Notes: generated by a model from the letters alone, not told the origin. Shown: positions 8,327-19,523, counted from the stretch's first letter. The stretch is 64,000 bases of DNA from Methylibium sp. Root1272 (GCF_001425905.1 NZ_LMDY01000014.1:303115-367114); one strand, 5' to 3'. Numbers and translations are program-made.

Positions 8327-9580
8327 ATGCCGAACGACATCGCCAACCGCGCCCTGCTGGGCCGTCGCACCATGCTGAAAGCCGCCGCAGCCGCCACCGC
8401 CGTGGGCGCCGTGCCGGGGCTGCAATCCGCCGTCTGGGCGGCCGGCTCCGACAAGCCCGAGAAGGAAGAAGTGCGGATCGGCTTCATCCCGTTGACCGAC
8501 TGTGCCTCTGTCGTGATGGCCTCGGTGCTGGGCTTCGACAAGAAGTACGGCGTAAAGATCGTACCCACCAAGGAAGCCTCCTGGGCCGGCGTGCGCGACA
8601 AGCTGGTCAATGGCGAACTCGACATGGCGCACGTGCTCTACGGGCTGATCTACGGCGTGCATCTCGGTACCGGCGGCCCCAAGAAGGACATGGCCGTGCT
8701 GATGGCGCTCAACAACAATGGTCAGGCGATCACGCTGTCGAAGGCGCTTGCGGACAAGGGCGCCGTCGACGGGCCTTCGCTGTCCAAGCTGATGGCGACG
8801 GAGAAGCGCGAGTACACCTTCGCCGGGACCTTCCCGACGGGCACGCACGCGATGTGGATGCACTACTGGCTGGCGGCCGCCGGCATCAACCCCCTGTCCG
8901 GCGCGAAGCTCATCACGGTGCCGCCACCGCAGATGGTGGCCAACATGCGCGTGGGCAATATGGACGGCTTCTGCGTGGGCGAGCCCTGGAACCACCGCGC
9001 CATCATGGACGGCATCGGCATCACGGCCAACACGACGCAGGACATCTGGAAGGACCATCCCGAGAAGGTGCTGGGAACGACCAACGACTTCGTCAAGAAG
9101 AACCCGAACACCACGCGCGCGGTGATGATGGCCGTGCTGGAAGCCGGCCAGTGGATCGACGCCGGTCTGCAGAACAAGATGAAGATGGCTGAGACGGTTG
9201 CGCAGAAGGCGTACATCAACACTTCGGTGGATGCCATCAACCAGCGCATTCTCGGTCGCTACCAGAATGGTCTCGGCAAGACCTGGGACGACCCCAATCA
9301 CATGAAGTTCTTCAACGATGGGGCCGTCAACTTCCCCTACCTGAGCGATGGCATGTGGTTCCTCACGCAGCACAAGCGCTGGGGTCTGCTGAAGGAACAC
9401 CCGGATTACCTGGCCGTGGCCCAGCAGGTCAACCAGATCGCGCTCTACAAGGACGTGGCGAGCGCCATGAAGATCAATGTGCCGAAGGATTCGATGCGCA
9501 GCAGCAAGCTGATCGACGGCGTGGTCTGGGATGGCAAGAACCCGAAGGCCTATGCCGACGGATTCAAGATCAAGGCTTGA
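8327..9580 (+). CDS. nrtA: Nitrate ABC transporter substrate-binding protein (NrtA/CmpA family)
   Basis: A 417-residue binding protein that captures nitrate (or nitrite/bicarbonate in close relatives) outside the inner membrane. The N-terminus has a Tat-like signal (LGRRTMLKAAAAATAVGAV, then a cleavage region around SAVWAAG). Folding before export is therefore likely. The mature part shows RIGFIPLTDCASVVMASVLG and VGEPWNHRAIMDGIGI, typical of the NrtA/NasS/SsuA-like group. The Tat signal argues against it being the cytoplasmic sensor NasS. It is the first gene of the nrtABC operon behind the regulated leader; nrtB starts 16 bases after its stop. Confidence 0.9.
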   Translation: MPNDIANRALLGRRTMLKAAAAATAVGAVPGLQSAVWAAGSDKPEKEEVRIGFIPLTDCASVVMASVLGFDKKYGVKIVPTKEASWAGVRDKLVNGELDMAHVLYGLIYGVHLGTGGPKKDMAVLMALNNNGQAITLSKALADKGAVDGPSLSKLMATEKREYTFAGTFPTGTHAMWMHYWLAAAGINPLSGAKLITVPPPQMVANMRVGNMDGFCVGEPWNHRAIMDGIGITANTTQDIWKDHPEKVLGTTNDFVKKNPNTTRAVMMAVLEAGQWIDAGLQNKMKMAETVAQKAYINTSVDAINQRILGRYQNGLGKTWDDPNHMKFFNDGAVNFPYLSDGMWFLTQHKRWGLLKEHPDYLAVAQQVNQIALYKDVASAMKINVPKDSMRSSKLIDGVVWDGKNPKAYADGFKIKA

Positions 9581-9595
9581 GGCAAGGAGAACTCC

Positions 9596-10516
9596 ATGGT
9601 CAGTGCCGTGTTCCACGATCCTTCCGGTACCGGCGTCGCCGGCACCCCGCCCGCGGTGAGCGTCAGCAAGCCTGTCGCAGCAACCTCTGCGACCCCTACC
9701 CCCGCCGCCGTGCCCGCGGTCGCTCGCCCGAGCGCCGAGCCGTTCGACTGGCGCGGGTTGGCGCTGCGCGTGCTCCCTCCGATCGCCGGCTCCGGTCTGC
9801 TGATCGGCATCTGGGCGCTGCTGACGATGAACGGCGGATCGTTCCCGACCCCCGCCGCCACCTGGACCGAACTCGTCAAGCTGTTCAGCGACCCGTTCTA
9901 CAGCAATGGACCGAACGACCAGGGCATCGGCTGGAACATTCTGTTCTCGCTCGAGCGCGTCGCACTGGGTTTCGGCTTGGCGGCTTTGATCGGCATACCG
10001 GCGGGCTTCGTGCTCGGACGCTTCAGCTTCGTCAACCACATGATCTCGCCGCTGATCAGCCTGCTTCGCCCGGTGTCGCCGCTGGCTTGGCTACCGATCG
10101 GTCTGCTGGTCTTCAAGGCCGCCAACCCGGCGGCCATCTGGACGATCTTCATCTGCTCGATCTGGCCGATGGTCATCAACACCGCCGTCGGCGTGCAGCG
10201 CGTTCCGCAAGACTACCTGAACGTCGCGCGGGTGCTGAACCTCAGCGAATGGAAGGTGATGACGCGCATCCTCTTCCCCGCCGTGCTGCCCTACATGCTG
10301 ACCGGCGTGCGTCTGTCGGTGGGCACGGCGTGGCTGGTGATCGTGGCCGCCGAGATGCTGACCGGCGGCGTCGGCATCGGGTTCTGGTTGTGGGACGAAT
10401 GGAACAACCTCAACGTGGCGCACATCCTGATCGCGATCTTCGTCATCGGCATCGTCGGTCTGCTGCTCGAGCAGGCGCTGATGCTGATCGCCCGCCGCTT
10501 CAGCTTCGACGATTGA
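9596..10516 (+). CDS. nrtB: Nitrate ABC transporter permease
   Basis: A 306-residue inner-membrane permease of the nitrate/sulfonate/taurine class. A Pro/Ala-rich N-terminal arm of about 50 residues precedes six or so hydrophobic segments. The cytoplasmic EAA-type loop that docks the ATPase is recognisable as ARVLNLSEWKVMTRILFPAV with the following LPYMLTGVRLSVGTAW. GGVGIGFWLWDEWN near residue 258 is typical of NrtB. An AAGGAG site precedes the ATG, 16 bases after nrtA; the ATPase gene follows after 11 bases, so the three are cotranscribed. Confidence 0.92.
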   Translation: MVSAVFHDPSGTGVAGTPPAVSVSKPVAATSATPTPAAVPAVARPSAEPFDWRGLALRVLPPIAGSGLLIGIWALLTMNGGSFPTPAATWTELVKLFSDPFYSNGPNDQGIGWNILFSLERVALGFGLAALIGIPAGFVLGRFSFVNHMISPLISLLRPVSPLAWLPIGLLVFKAANPAAIWTIFICSIWPMVINTAVGVQRVPQDYLNVARVLNLSEWKVMTRILFPAVLPYMLTGVRLSVGTAWLVIVAAEMLTGGVGIGFWLWDEWNNLNVAHILIAIFVIGIVGLLLEQALMLIARRFSFDD

Positions 10517-10526
10517 GGAGATTTCC

Positions 10527-11327
10527 ATGACCAGTTTCATCGAAGTCCAGAACGCCGAAATGGTGTTCACCACGCGCAAGGGCCGCTTCCACGCGCTGCG
10601 CGAGATCAACCTGCAGATCGAGCGCGGCGAGTTCATCACGCTGATCGGCCATTCGGGCTGCGGCAAGTCGACCCTGCTCAACCTGATTGCCGGCCTGCTG
10701 ACGCCCAGCAGCGGCGTGTTGCTGTGCGACAACCGCGAGATCGCGGCACCGGGTCCGGAGCGTGCGGTGGTGTTCCAGAACCACTCGCTGCTGCCGTGGC
10801 TGACCTGCTACGAGAACGTGCATCTCGGCGTGGAGCGCGTGTTCGGCGCCAACGAAGGCAAGGCCCGTCTGAAGGAACGCACCGAGGCCGCGCTGGCGCT
10901 GGTGGGCATGGCGCACGCCACTGCCAAGCGCCCGCACGAGATCTCGGGCGGCATGAAGCAGCGCGTGGGCATCGCCCGCGCGCTCGCGATGGAGCCGAAG
11001 GTGCTGCTGATGGACGAACCGTTCGGCGCGCTCGACGCGCTGACGCGTGCCCATCTGCAGGACGAGTTGCTGAAGATCGTCGCGCGCACCCAGAGCACCG
11101 TGGTGATGGTGACGCACGACGTCGACGAGGCCGTGCTGCTGAGCGACCGCGTGGTGATGATGACCAACGGCCCAGCCGCGACGATCGGCGAGATCTTGAA
11201 GGTCGAACTCGCTCGCCCGAGGTTGCGGGTGGAACTCGCCGAAGATCCGGCCTACGTGCACTACCGCAAGGAAGTGCTCGACTTCCTGTACACCCGTCAC
11301 GGCCACGTCGAACGCGAGGCCGCATGA
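10527..11327 (+). CDS. nrtC: Nitrate ABC transporter ATP-binding protein (NrtC/NrtD type)
   Basis: A 266-residue ABC ATPase that powers the NrtB permease. It has Walker A GHSGCGKST near residue 42, the signature SGGMKQRVGIARALAMEP, Walker B VLLMDEPFGALDALTRA and the switch-His motif VTHDVDEA. The length corresponds to a stand-alone NrtD-like ATPase. The extra NrtA-like C-terminal domain of cyanobacterial NrtC is absent, so the symbol follows the common NrtABC usage. It is the last gene of the operon. No nitrite or nitrate reductase gene follows, unlike many assimilation clusters. Confidence 0.92.
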   Translation: MTSFIEVQNAEMVFTTRKGRFHALREINLQIERGEFITLIGHSGCGKSTLLNLIAGLLTPSSGVLLCDNREIAAPGPERAVVFQNHSLLPWLTCYENVHLGVERVFGANEGKARLKERTEAALALVGMAHATAKRPHEISGGMKQRVGIARALAMEPKVLLMDEPFGALDALTRAHLQDELLKIVARTQSTVVMVTHDVDEAVLLSDRVVMMTNGPAATIGEILKVELARPRLRVELAEDPAYVHYRKEVLDFLYTRHGHVEREAA

Positions 11328-11351
11328 GACCCGGCGGCTCTGCCACACACC

Positions 11352-11367
11352 TGGCATACCAGTTGCT
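11352..11367 (+). promoter_or_regulatory. Second sigma-54-like promoter, downstream of nrtC
   Basis: TGGCATACCAGTTGCT again fits TGGCAY-N5-TTGCW, with GG and GC 10 bases apart. It lies 24 bases after the nrtC stop and points rightward. A transcript starting near 11378 would reach the terminator at 11439-11466 without meeting an ORF. The gene on the far side (lgt) is on the other strand. Confidence 0.6.
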
Positions 11368-11377
11368 GATGATGCAG

Positions 11378-11466
11378 TGACTGGTGCCTGAGCGGCGCAG
11401 TCGCTGTCTCCTCAGCAGGGCTCGGCCCTTTTACCCCCGCCCGACCGCTTGGTCGGGCGGTTTTTC
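11378..11466 (+). ncRNA. Candidate sigma-54-driven short RNA or orphan leader
   Basis: This is the roughly 90-base stretch between the sigma-54-like start and an intrinsic terminator. It can fold a first hairpin (11379-11402: GACTG-TGCC arm with AGTC-GGCGC, one bulge) and a small AGGGC-TCG-GCCCT hairpin at 11417-11429 followed by TTT. It then ends in the strong terminator. No reading frame is present. The loops do not match the ANTAR hexaloop rule. It could be a nitrogen-stress small RNA, or the leftover leader of a lost nir/nas operon. Confidence 0.35.
11439..11466 (+). terminator. Intrinsic terminator after the nrt operon
   Basis: Perfect 8-base arms GCCCGACC (11439-11446) and GGTCGGGC (11451-11458) around GCTT, followed by GGTTTTTC. 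It serves nrtABC and any transcript from the second sigma-54 site. The opposite strand lacks a T-tract, so it is not clearly shared with lgt. Confidence 0.85.
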
Positions 11467-11511
11467 TTGGTCGAGCGCACACAAAGAGTGCGCCCCCTCC
11501 GAGTGCGACGG

Positions 11512-12306
11512 TCAGGCTCGTCGGCTGGCCCAGACCCAGAGCGCCACGCCGGCCGCCACCATCGGCACGCACAACCACTGCCCCATGCTCATGCCCAGCG
11601 CCAGCAGGCCCAGGAAGCCGTCCGGCTCTCGGAAGTACTCGGCGACGAAACGCAGCACGCCGTAGCCCACCAGGAAGGCCCCCGAGACCTGGCCGGTCGC
11701 GCGCGGCTTGCGCGCATAGAGCCACAGCAACACGAACAGCAGCAGGCCTTCGAGAGCGAACTGGTACAGCGGCGACGGATGGCGGGGGATTTCAGTGCCC
11801 GACTGCGGATAGACCATCGCCCAGGGCAACGAAGGATCGGCCGCCCGGCCCCACAACTCGCCGTTGATGAAATTGCCGATGCGCCCGCAGGCCAGGCCGG
11901 TCGGCACGCACGGCGCAATGAGATCGGTCACCTCGAGCCAGCGTCGCCCGCGCGTGCGGGCGAACAGCGCCATCGCCGCGATCACGCCGAGCAGACCGCC
12001 ATGAAAGGCCATGCCGCCCTTCCAGACCTCGAACACCTCCAGCGGGTGAGCCGCGTAGTAGCCGGGCTTGTAGAACAGCACATAGCCGAGCCGCCCGCCG
12101 ATGATCACGCCCAGCACACCGTAGAACAGCAGATCCTCGACATCGCGTCGCGTCCAGCCGGTCTCCTTGAACGGCGAATGCCGCACCCGCAAGGACGCGA
12201 GCCAGAGGAACAGCCCGAAGGCCACCAGGTAGGTCAGGCCGTACCAGTGGATCGCCAGCGGCCCGAGCTTCAGGGCCACGGGGTCGAACTGCGGATGGAT
12301 CAGCAT
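11512..12306 (-). CDS. lgt: Phosphatidylglycerol:prolipoprotein diacylglyceryl transferase
   Basis: A 264-residue inner-membrane enzyme that attaches diacylglycerol to the lipobox Cys of prolipoproteins, the first step of lipoprotein maturation. It has about seven membrane segments. It carries the Lgt signature [14 protein letters not shown] near residue 140 and the essential His-Gly region [10 protein letters not shown]. The C-terminal YFREPD and a last hydrophobic helix are also typical. The start [12 protein letters not shown] at 12306 fits the family's short periplasmic N-terminus. Substrates in this window would include Pal and the BamE-like lipoprotein at 50.8 kb. Confidence 0.96.
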   Translation of the reverse strand: MLIHPQFDPVALKLGPLAIHWYGLTYLVAFGLFLWLASLRVRHSPFKETGWTRRDVEDLLFYGVLGVIIGGRLGYVLFYKPGYYAAHPLEVFEVWKGGMAFHGGLLGVIAAMALFARTRGRRWLEVTDLIAPCVPTGLACGRIGNFINGELWGRAADPSLPWAMVYPQSGTEIPRHPSPLYQFALEGLLLFVLLWLYARKPRATGQVSGAFLVGYGVLRFVAEYFREPDGFLGLLALGMSMGQWLCVPMVAAGVALWVWASRRA

Positions 12307-12379
12307 GAGCGGGTCGGCTGCGGCCGTGGGGCCACGGGAGTCTGGACAGGCCGGGACGATAACGCAGGGCTCCGCGGCT

Positions 12380-13312
12380 TCAGCCGCCCGACGCGGGCGC
12401 GGTGCGCACGAAGTCGACGAAACGCCCCACCACCGCCGGCGGATCATGGCGCCACACCAGGCTCGTCTCGCAACGCGGCGCGCCGACCGCCAGCGAAGAC
12501 GGCAGGGCCCGGTAGACCACGCCGCGGCGCTGCAGCCGAGTCACCACCTCGGGCACCCAGGCCACACCCAGGCCGGCCGACACCAGGTTGACGATGGTCT
12601 GCATCTGGATCGCCTCCTGTGCGATGACCGGCGCCGTGCCGTGGCGGTGGTAGTAGGCCAGCACCGCGTCGAACAGCGACGGGGCGATCGGCCGCGGAAA
12701 GATCACCAGCGGTTGCGCCATCAGCACCGGGAGCGACAGGCGTGCCGCCTTCGCCAGCGGATGCGCCTCGGGGAGCGCCAGCACCAGAGGCTCCTCGAGC
12801 ACCCGCAAGACGTCCAGGCCCGCGTTCTCCACGCCGGGATCCATGCCGCTCGCATGCAGCATGAAGCCGGCGTCGAGCTCGGATTGCGCGAAGGCCTGTC
12901 GCTGCACGTCGGTCGTGACCTCGCGCAACTCGACCTCGATGCGCGGGTAACGTTCGCGGAAGCCACGCAGCCAGTCGGGCAAGGGGCCGAAGCCGAGCGT
13001 GGACACAAAGCCCAGTCGCAGCCGGCCCACGTCGCCCTCGCCCACTCCGCGCGCCAGCGCCGACAAGGCCTCACCCTGCGCCAGCCACTGCCGCACCGGC
13101 TGCAGCAGCGCCGCGCCGGCAGGCGCGAGCGCCACCGCACGACGGTTGCGCACGAACAGCGGCTGTCCCAGGCGCCGCTCCAACTGCTGGATCGCCATCG
13201 TCAGCGGCGGCTGCGTCATGTGCAGTCGCTGCGCGGCGCGGCCGAAGTGCAGCAGTTCCGCCACCGCGAGGAACTGCCGCCAGAGGCGCACGTCGATCAG
13301 GTCATCACTCAT
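12380..13312 (-). CDS. LysR-family transcriptional regulator
   Basis: A 310-residue LysR regulator. The winged helix-turn-helix lies at residues 1-65 ([20 protein letters not shown], then [16 protein letters not shown]). The C-terminal effector-binding domain spans about residues 95-295 ([20 protein letters not shown] and following). It is divergent from ilvD with a 107-base shared region, so it most likely controls ilvD and itself. Its effector is unknown; an intermediate of branched-chain amino acid synthesis would be a natural guess. It is not close enough to IlvY by eye to give that symbol. Confidence 0.9.
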   Translation of the reverse strand: MSDDLIDVRLWRQFLAVAELLHFGRAAQRLHMTQPPLTMAIQQLERRLGQPLFVRNRRAVALAPAGAALLQPVRQWLAQGEALSALARGVGEGDVGRLRLGFVSTLGFGPLPDWLRGFRERYPRIEVELREVTTDVQRQAFAQSELDAGFMLHASGMDPGVENAGLDVLRVLEEPLVLALPEAHPLAKAARLSLPVLMAQPLVIFPRPIAPSLFDAVLAYYHRHGTAPVIAQEAIQMQTIVNLVSAGLGVAWVPEVVTRLQRRGVVYRALPSSLAVGAPRCETSLVWRHDPPAVVGRFVDFVRTAPASGG

Positions 13313-13419
13313 TCGCCAAGCATATCAATGCGGTACTCAACATATATTGGACGACCCTACAAGCCGCGGTCGATACTGGCGCCGCAGCCCACCATCCGCC
13401 AGCCGAGGAGCCAGCCATC
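13313..13419 (+). promoter_or_regulatory. Divergent regulatory region between the LysR gene and ilvD
   Basis: This 107-base spacer is noticeably AT-richer near the LysR end (13320-13352). There CATATCAATGCGGTACTC and AACATATATTGG form imperfect ATAT-containing symmetry suitable for a LysR dimer (T-N11-A type). No precise operator can be fixed by eye. A ribosome site AGGAG precedes ilvD. Confidence 0.4.
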
Positions 13420-15102
13420 ATGAGCATCAACCGCCGATCGAAGAACATCACCGAAGGCGTGGCGCGAGCGCCCAACCGCTCGATGTACTACGCGATGGGC
13501 TACCAGGAAGCCGACTTCAAGAAGCCGATGATCGGCGTGGCGAACGGCCACTCGACGATCACGCCTTGCAACTCCGGCCTGCAGAAACTGGCCGATGCCG
13601 CGGTCGAAGGCATCGAGGCCGCCGGCGGCAATGCGCAGATCTTCGGCACGCCCACCATCAGCGACGGCATGGCGATGGGCACCGAGGGCATGAAGTACTC
13701 GCTGGTCTCGCGCGAGGTCATTGCCGACTGCGTGGAAACCTGTGTCGGCGGCCAGTGGATGGACGGCGTGCTGGTGGTCGGCGGCTGCGACAAGAACATG
13801 CCCGGCGGCATGATGGGCATGCTGCGCGCCAACGTGCCGGCGATCTACGTCTACGGCGGCACCATCCTGCCGGGCAAGTACAAGGGCCAGGACCTCAACA
13901 TCGTCAGCGTGTTCGAGGCCGTCGGCCAGTTCACCGCCGGCAACATGAGCGAGGAAGACTTCTGCCAGATCGAGCGCCGTGCCATTCCCGGCAGCGGCTC
14001 CTGCGGCGGCATGTACACCGCCAACACCATGAGCTCGGCGTTCGAGGCCCTGGGCATGAGCCTGCCGTTCGCGTCGACCATGGCCAACGTCGAAGACCCG
14101 ATCGTCGCCCACACCAAGGAAGCGGCGCGTGTACTCGTGGAGGCGGTGAAGGCCGATCTCAAGCCGCGCGACATCGTCACGCGCAAGAGCATCGAGAACG
14201 CCGTCGCGGTGATCATGGCGACCGGCGGCTCGACCAATGCCGTGCTGCACTTCCTGGCCATCGCCCACGCCGCCGAGGTGGAGTGGACGATCGACGACTT
14301 CGAGCGCGTGCGCCGCAAGGTGCCGGTGCTGTGCGACCTCAAGCCCAGCGGCAAGTACCTGGCGATCGACCTGCACCGCGCCGGCGGCATCCCGCAGGTG
14401 ATGAAGACGCTGCTGGCCGCCGGGCTGATCCACGGCGACTGCATCACGATCACCGGCAAGACCGTGGCCGAGAACCTGGCCGACATCCCCGATGCACCCC
14501 GGGCCGACCAAGACGTGATCCGCCCGATCACCAAGCCGATGTACGAGCACGGCCACCTGGCCATTCTGAAGGGCAACCTGTCGCCCGAGGGCGCCGTGGC
14601 CAAGATCACGGGTCTGAAGAACCCCAGCATCACCGGGCCTGCCCGCGTGTTCGACGACGAGCAATCGGCGCTGGCTGCCATCATGGCCAAGCAGATCAAG
14701 GCCGGCGACGTGATGGTGCTGCGCTACCTGGGCCCGATGGGCGGTCCGGGCATGCCCGAGATGCTGGCGCCGACCGGGGCTTTGATCGGCCAGGGGCTCG
14801 GCGAATCGGTCGGCCTGATCACCGACGGCCGCTTTTCCGGCGGCACCTGGGGCATGGTGGTCGGCCATGTCGCCCCCGAGGCCGCGGCCGGCGGCACGAT
14901 CGCGCTGGTGCACGAGGGCGACTCGATCACCATCGACGCGCGCACGTTGGTGCTGAAGCTCAACGTGAGCGATGCCGAAATCGCAACGCGCCGTGCCACC
15001 TGGAAGGCGCCCGCGCCGCGCTACACCCGCGGCGTGCTCGCCAAGTTCGCGAAGAACGCGTCGAGCGCCAGCAGCGGGGCGGTACTGGACCGCTTCGAGT
15101 AG
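13420..15102 (+). CDS. ilvD: Dihydroxy-acid dehydratase
   Basis: A 560-residue iron-sulfur enzyme of valine, leucine and isoleucine synthesis, removing water from 2,3-dihydroxy-isovalerate or -methylvalerate. The cluster cysteines are in [16 protein letters not shown] near residue 125 and [17 protein letters not shown] near 190. [17 protein letters not shown] near residue 470 is the C-terminal family motif. The start [20 protein letters not shown] fits bacterial IlvD. It is transcribed divergently from a LysR regulator and ends in a strong terminator. Such dehydratases are oxygen-sensitive, which suits the iron-protection genes elsewhere in the window only in a general way. Confidence 0.96.
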   Translation: MSINRRSKNITEGVARAPNRSMYYAMGYQEADFKKPMIGVANGHSTITPCNSGLQKLADAAVEGIEAAGGNAQIFGTPTISDGMAMGTEGMKYSLVSREVIADCVETCVGGQWMDGVLVVGGCDKNMPGGMMGMLRANVPAIYVYGGTILPGKYKGQDLNIVSVFEAVGQFTAGNMSEEDFCQIERRAIPGSGSCGGMYTANTMSSAFEALGMSLPFASTMANVEDPIVAHTKEAARVLVEAVKADLKPRDIVTRKSIENAVAVIMATGGSTNAVLHFLAIAHAAEVEWTIDDFERVRRKVPVLCDLKPSGKYLAIDLHRAGGIPQVMKTLLAAGLIHGDCITITGKTVAENLADIPDAPRADQDVIRPITKPMYEHGHLAILKGNLSPEGAVAKITGLKNPSITGPARVFDDEQSALAAIMAKQIKAGDVMVLRYLGPMGGPGMPEMLAPTGALIGQGLGESVGLITDGRFSGGTWGMVVGHVAPEAAAGGTIALVHEGDSITIDARTLVLKLNVSDAEIATRRATWKAPAPRYTRGVLAKFAKNASSASSGAVLDRFE

Positions 15103-15121
15103 GCGAGCCCGCGTCGCTCAG

Positions 15122-15150
15122 AAAAAAGGCGACCCGCGGGTCGCCTTTTT
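15122..15150. terminator. Bidirectional terminator between ilvD and the Trp-rich gene
   Basis: A perfect palindrome, GGCGACCCGCGGGTCGCC (15128-15145), is flanked by six A on the left and five T on the right. It can therefore stop both ilvD (plus) and the convergent small membrane-protein gene (minus). Confidence 0.88.
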
Positions 15151-15176
15151 GTTGCTGAGCATTGCTCGGTGTGCGG

Positions 15177-15584
15177 CTAGCGCTTGGTGTCCGGCGCGCC
15201 GTCGATGCGGCTGGTGCTCTGGCTGTTATCGAAGCGGCTGTTGAGCACGGAATCCCTGGCCTTCTTGCGCTCCGCTTCGCGCTGCCCCTCGATCTTGTCG
15301 GTCCGCTTGGCGTGCGAGGCCTTGAAGGCAGCCGCCTTCTTCTTCTCGAAGGCACGCGGATCGATGCCCAGGGCCGCCATGCTCTTGTTGCGCCGAGCGA
15401 CCTTGCGCTCGTCCATCTTTTCCATTTCCTTGCGCTTGGTGTAGCCCGACATGTCGGCCCAGGTCCACCAGATCACGGCCAGAGCGAAAGGCGCCAGCAC
15501 CACCCACCAGGACCACACGCCGACCGCTCCGATATCGAGTAGTTTCAACGCGGACAACAGAACGCCAAGGACCACGAACCACAT
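15177..15584 (-). CDS. Small Trp-rich membrane protein (TIGR04438-like)
   Basis: A 135-residue protein of unknown function. Residues 1-44 hold two hydrophobic segments loaded with Trp (VGVWSWWVVL, VIWWTWADMSGY). The rest is a highly charged, Lys/Arg/Glu-rich cytoplasmic tail (KRKEMEKMDERKVARRNKSM) with coiled-coil character, and ends in a polar stretch. This layout matches the TIGR04438 family seen in Burkholderiales. ATG 15584 is six bases after an AGAGGAG site; an ATG two codons earlier sits too close to it. It is divergent from a cytochrome c gene. Confidence 0.75.
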   Translation of the reverse strand: MWFVVLGVLLSALKLLDIGAVGVWSWWVVLAPFALAVIWWTWADMSGYTKRKEMEKMDERKVARRNKSMAALGIDPRAFEKKKAAAFKASHAKRTDKIEGQREAERKKARDSVLNSRFDNSQSTSRIDGAPDTKR

Positions 15585-15692
15585 CGCCATCTCCTCTGCC
15601 GACGGGTGCCGGCCGCGCGCGCAAGTCAACCCCGCCCACGTACAATGCGTTCTGCACTTTACCCCAGCCATGACACAGCAAGGAGACCCGCG

Positions 15693-16001
15693 ATGAACCC
15701 GAAAGTGATGATGTGTGTGGTCGTTGGCGCCTTGAGCGCCGCACCCGCCTTCGCCAACGCCGATCTGGCGCAGAAGAAGAACTGCATGGCTTGCCACCAG
15801 ATCGACCAGAAGGTCCTCGGCCCGGCGTTCAAGGCGGTGGCCGCCAAGTACGCCGACGACAAGGATGCCGTCGCGAAACTCTCCACCAAGGTCATCAAGG
15901 GCGGCTCGGGTTCCTTCGGCCAGATCCCGATGCCGGCCAACCCGCAGGTGAGCGAAGCCGAAGCCAAGCAATTGGTGACCTGGATCCTCGGCCTGAAGTG
16001 A
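15693..16001 (+). CDS. Periplasmic c-type cytochrome (c-551/c-552 class)
   Basis: A 102-residue monoheme cytochrome. A signal peptide of about 22 residues (MMCVVVGALSAAPAFANA) targets it to the periplasm. Heme attaches at CMACH. The axial Met is expected in QIPMPANPQVSEAEAKQLV, the class I pattern with a P-x-P around the Met. The C-terminal helix ends TWILGLK. It is a small electron shuttle between quinol-cytochrome c reductase and terminal oxidases or peroxidases. An AAGGAG site precedes the ATG. It is isolated, ending in its own terminator. Confidence 0.92.
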   Translation: MNPKVMMCVVVGALSAAPAFANADLAQKKNCMACHQIDQKVLGPAFKAVAAKYADDKDAVAKLSTKVIKGGSGSFGQIPMPANPQVSEAEAKQLVTWILGLK

Positions 16002-16033
16002 TCACGGCGGGCCGCGCACCAGCGGCCTCGAAC

Positions 16034-16065
16034 AAAAAAGGGCCCCGCATGCGGGGCCCTTTTTC
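16034..16065. terminator. Bidirectional terminator between the cytochrome c and acs genes
   Basis: The palindrome GGGCCCCGCATGCGGGGCCC (16040-16059) has six A to its left and TTTTTC to its right. It can terminate the cytochrome c transcript and the convergent acs transcript. Confidence 0.88.
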
Positions 16066-16082
16066 CTGCGCGGCCAGGAGCG

Positions 16083-18053
<1,971 letters not shown>

Positions 18054-18252
18054 GTTCGTCTCCTCGAGGCGTAGTTGTCGGACGGCACCATAGGCAGACG
18101 CTCTTACGATGCCCTTACTCGCAGCTTGGCAATGTAGCGCGGACCGGCAGACCCTGACCATTGCGGCTAGCCCCGAGCCATTGCTTCATGCGGGCACGCT
18201 CCCACGGAGCGGTGTTCAATAGAATCTGCCCCTCACCCCTCGCTCCCATCCC

Positions 18253-18858
18253 ATGTCCGCCTCCCCCGATCCGATCAAGAACAAGCTCCCCGCCCTGCCC
18301 AACCTGATATTTGCCAGCCGCTGGCTGCAACTGCCGCTGTACCTGGGCCTGATCCTGGCTCAGGTGGTCTATGTCTTCCACTTCTGGGTGGAACTGGTGC
18401 ACCTGATCGAGGCGGCGTTCGGCAACGCCGATGCGCTGCAGAAGTTGGTGACCAGCATCGGCTACAAGACCGATGCGCCCATCACCAACCTGAACGAGAC
18501 GGTGATCATGCTGGTCGTGCTGGCGCTGATCGACGTGGTCATGATCAGCAACCTGCTGATCATGGTCATCGTCGGCGGCTACGAGACCTTCGTGTCGCGC
18601 ATGAATCTAGAGGGCCACCCCGACCAGCCCGAGTGGCTGAGCCACGTGAACGCCTCGGTGCTGAAGGTCAAGCTGGCCACGGCCATCATCGGCATCAGCT
18701 CGATCCACCTGCTGAAGACGTTCATCAACGCGGGCAACTACACCGACAAGGTGCTACTGTGGCAGACGTTGATCCACATCACGTTCCTGCTGTCCGCGCT
18801 CGCCATCGCCTACACAGACAAGCTGATGACGGTCGCACCTCATCAGGACAAGCACTGA
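18253..18858 (+). CDS. YqhA/TIGR00645-family inner-membrane protein
   Basis: A 201-residue integral membrane protein of unknown function (UPF0114). It has about four hydrophobic helices: LQLPLYLGLILAQVVYVFHF near residue 25, VIMLVVLALIDVVMISNLLI near 85, KLATAIIGISSIHLLKTFI near 140, and a last one near 175. The cytoplasmic segment YETFVSRMNLEGHPDQPEWL is a strongly conserved feature of the family. It is followed after 28 bases by the DUF2062 gene on the same strand. Confidence 0.88.
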   Translation: MSASPDPIKNKLPALPNLIFASRWLQLPLYLGLILAQVVYVFHFWVELVHLIEAAFGNADALQKLVTSIGYKTDAPITNLNETVIMLVVLALIDVVMISNLLIMVIVGGYETFVSRMNLEGHPDQPEWLSHVNASVLKVKLATAIIGISSIHLLKTFINAGNYTDKVLLWQTLIHITFLLSALAIAYTDKLMTVAPHQDKH

Positions 18859-18886
18859 GGCGATCGCGGATCGGGCATCAGACCGC

Positions 18887-19429
18887 GTGAAACGCTGGAT
18901 TCCCACGCGCGAGCAGCTTCGCCGCTCGAAATGGCTGCGCCCGGTAGCGCACCATCTCGACAACGAGCGCCTCTGGCGCACCGACCGCGGCAGCGTGGCG
19001 CGGGCGGTCGCGATCGGGGTGTTCGTCGGCTTCATGCTGCCGGTGGCGCAGTTCCTGTTTGCCATCGCCGCGGCGATCGCGCTGCGCGGTCATGTCGCGA
19101 TCGCGGCAGCGGCCACGTTGATCACCAACCCCTTCACCTTCCCGCCGATCTACTGGGCCGCCTACAAGATCGGTCGCCTCCTGCTCGGGGAACCGGACGA
19201 CGAGGCCGCGGCGCTGCGGGTCGAGAGCGAGACCGCGGCGCTGCTCGAGCAGCAGGGTTTCATCGAGGGACTGTGGACAGCCGCGCAATCGGCTGGCGCG
19301 CCGCTGCTCTTGGGACTGGCGTCACTGGCGGTGATCGGTGCAGCCACCGGTTTCACGCTGGTCTGGCTGCTGTGGCGGCCCCGGCCCGAGCGACCGCCGG
19401 ACGACGACGAGCGGCCCCCTGAACAGTAA
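18887..19429 (+). CDS. DUF2062 domain membrane protein
   Basis: A 180-residue protein with a GTG start (GTG-AAA-CGC-TGG). The DUF2062 core has RAVAIGVFVGFMLPVAQFLF, then the hallmark ITNPFTFPPIYWAAYKIG near residue 85 and a last membrane helix with LVWLLWRPRPE. The family is widespread and its molecular role unknown. A basic N-terminal stretch (RWIPTREQLRRSKWLRP) and a charged C-terminal tail flank the membrane part. It lies in tandem with the YqhA-like gene and 94 bases before fumarase. Confidence 0.85.
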   Translation: MKRWIPTREQLRRSKWLRPVAHHLDNERLWRTDRGSVARAVAIGVFVGFMLPVAQFLFAIAAAIALRGHVAIAAAATLITNPFTFPPIYWAAYKIGRLLLGEPDDEAAALRVESETAALLEQQGFIEGLWTAAQSAGAPLLLGLASLAVIGAATGFTLVWLLWRPRPERPPDDDERPPEQ

Positions 19430-19523
19430 ACTCGACCACTTGCCCTGGTGCCGCAGCGCCGGCTGACCGGCCGGGTAACGCGGCCATCGTTCCGCAGCCA
19501 CTCCCCGATCACGGGACAGCCCC

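Noticed and set aside
11378..11430. Second ANTAR-type leader after nrtC
   Set aside because: Every loop starting with A and having G at position 4 was checked, and none is closed by a base pair. The site is kept only as a sigma-54-like promoter plus terminator.
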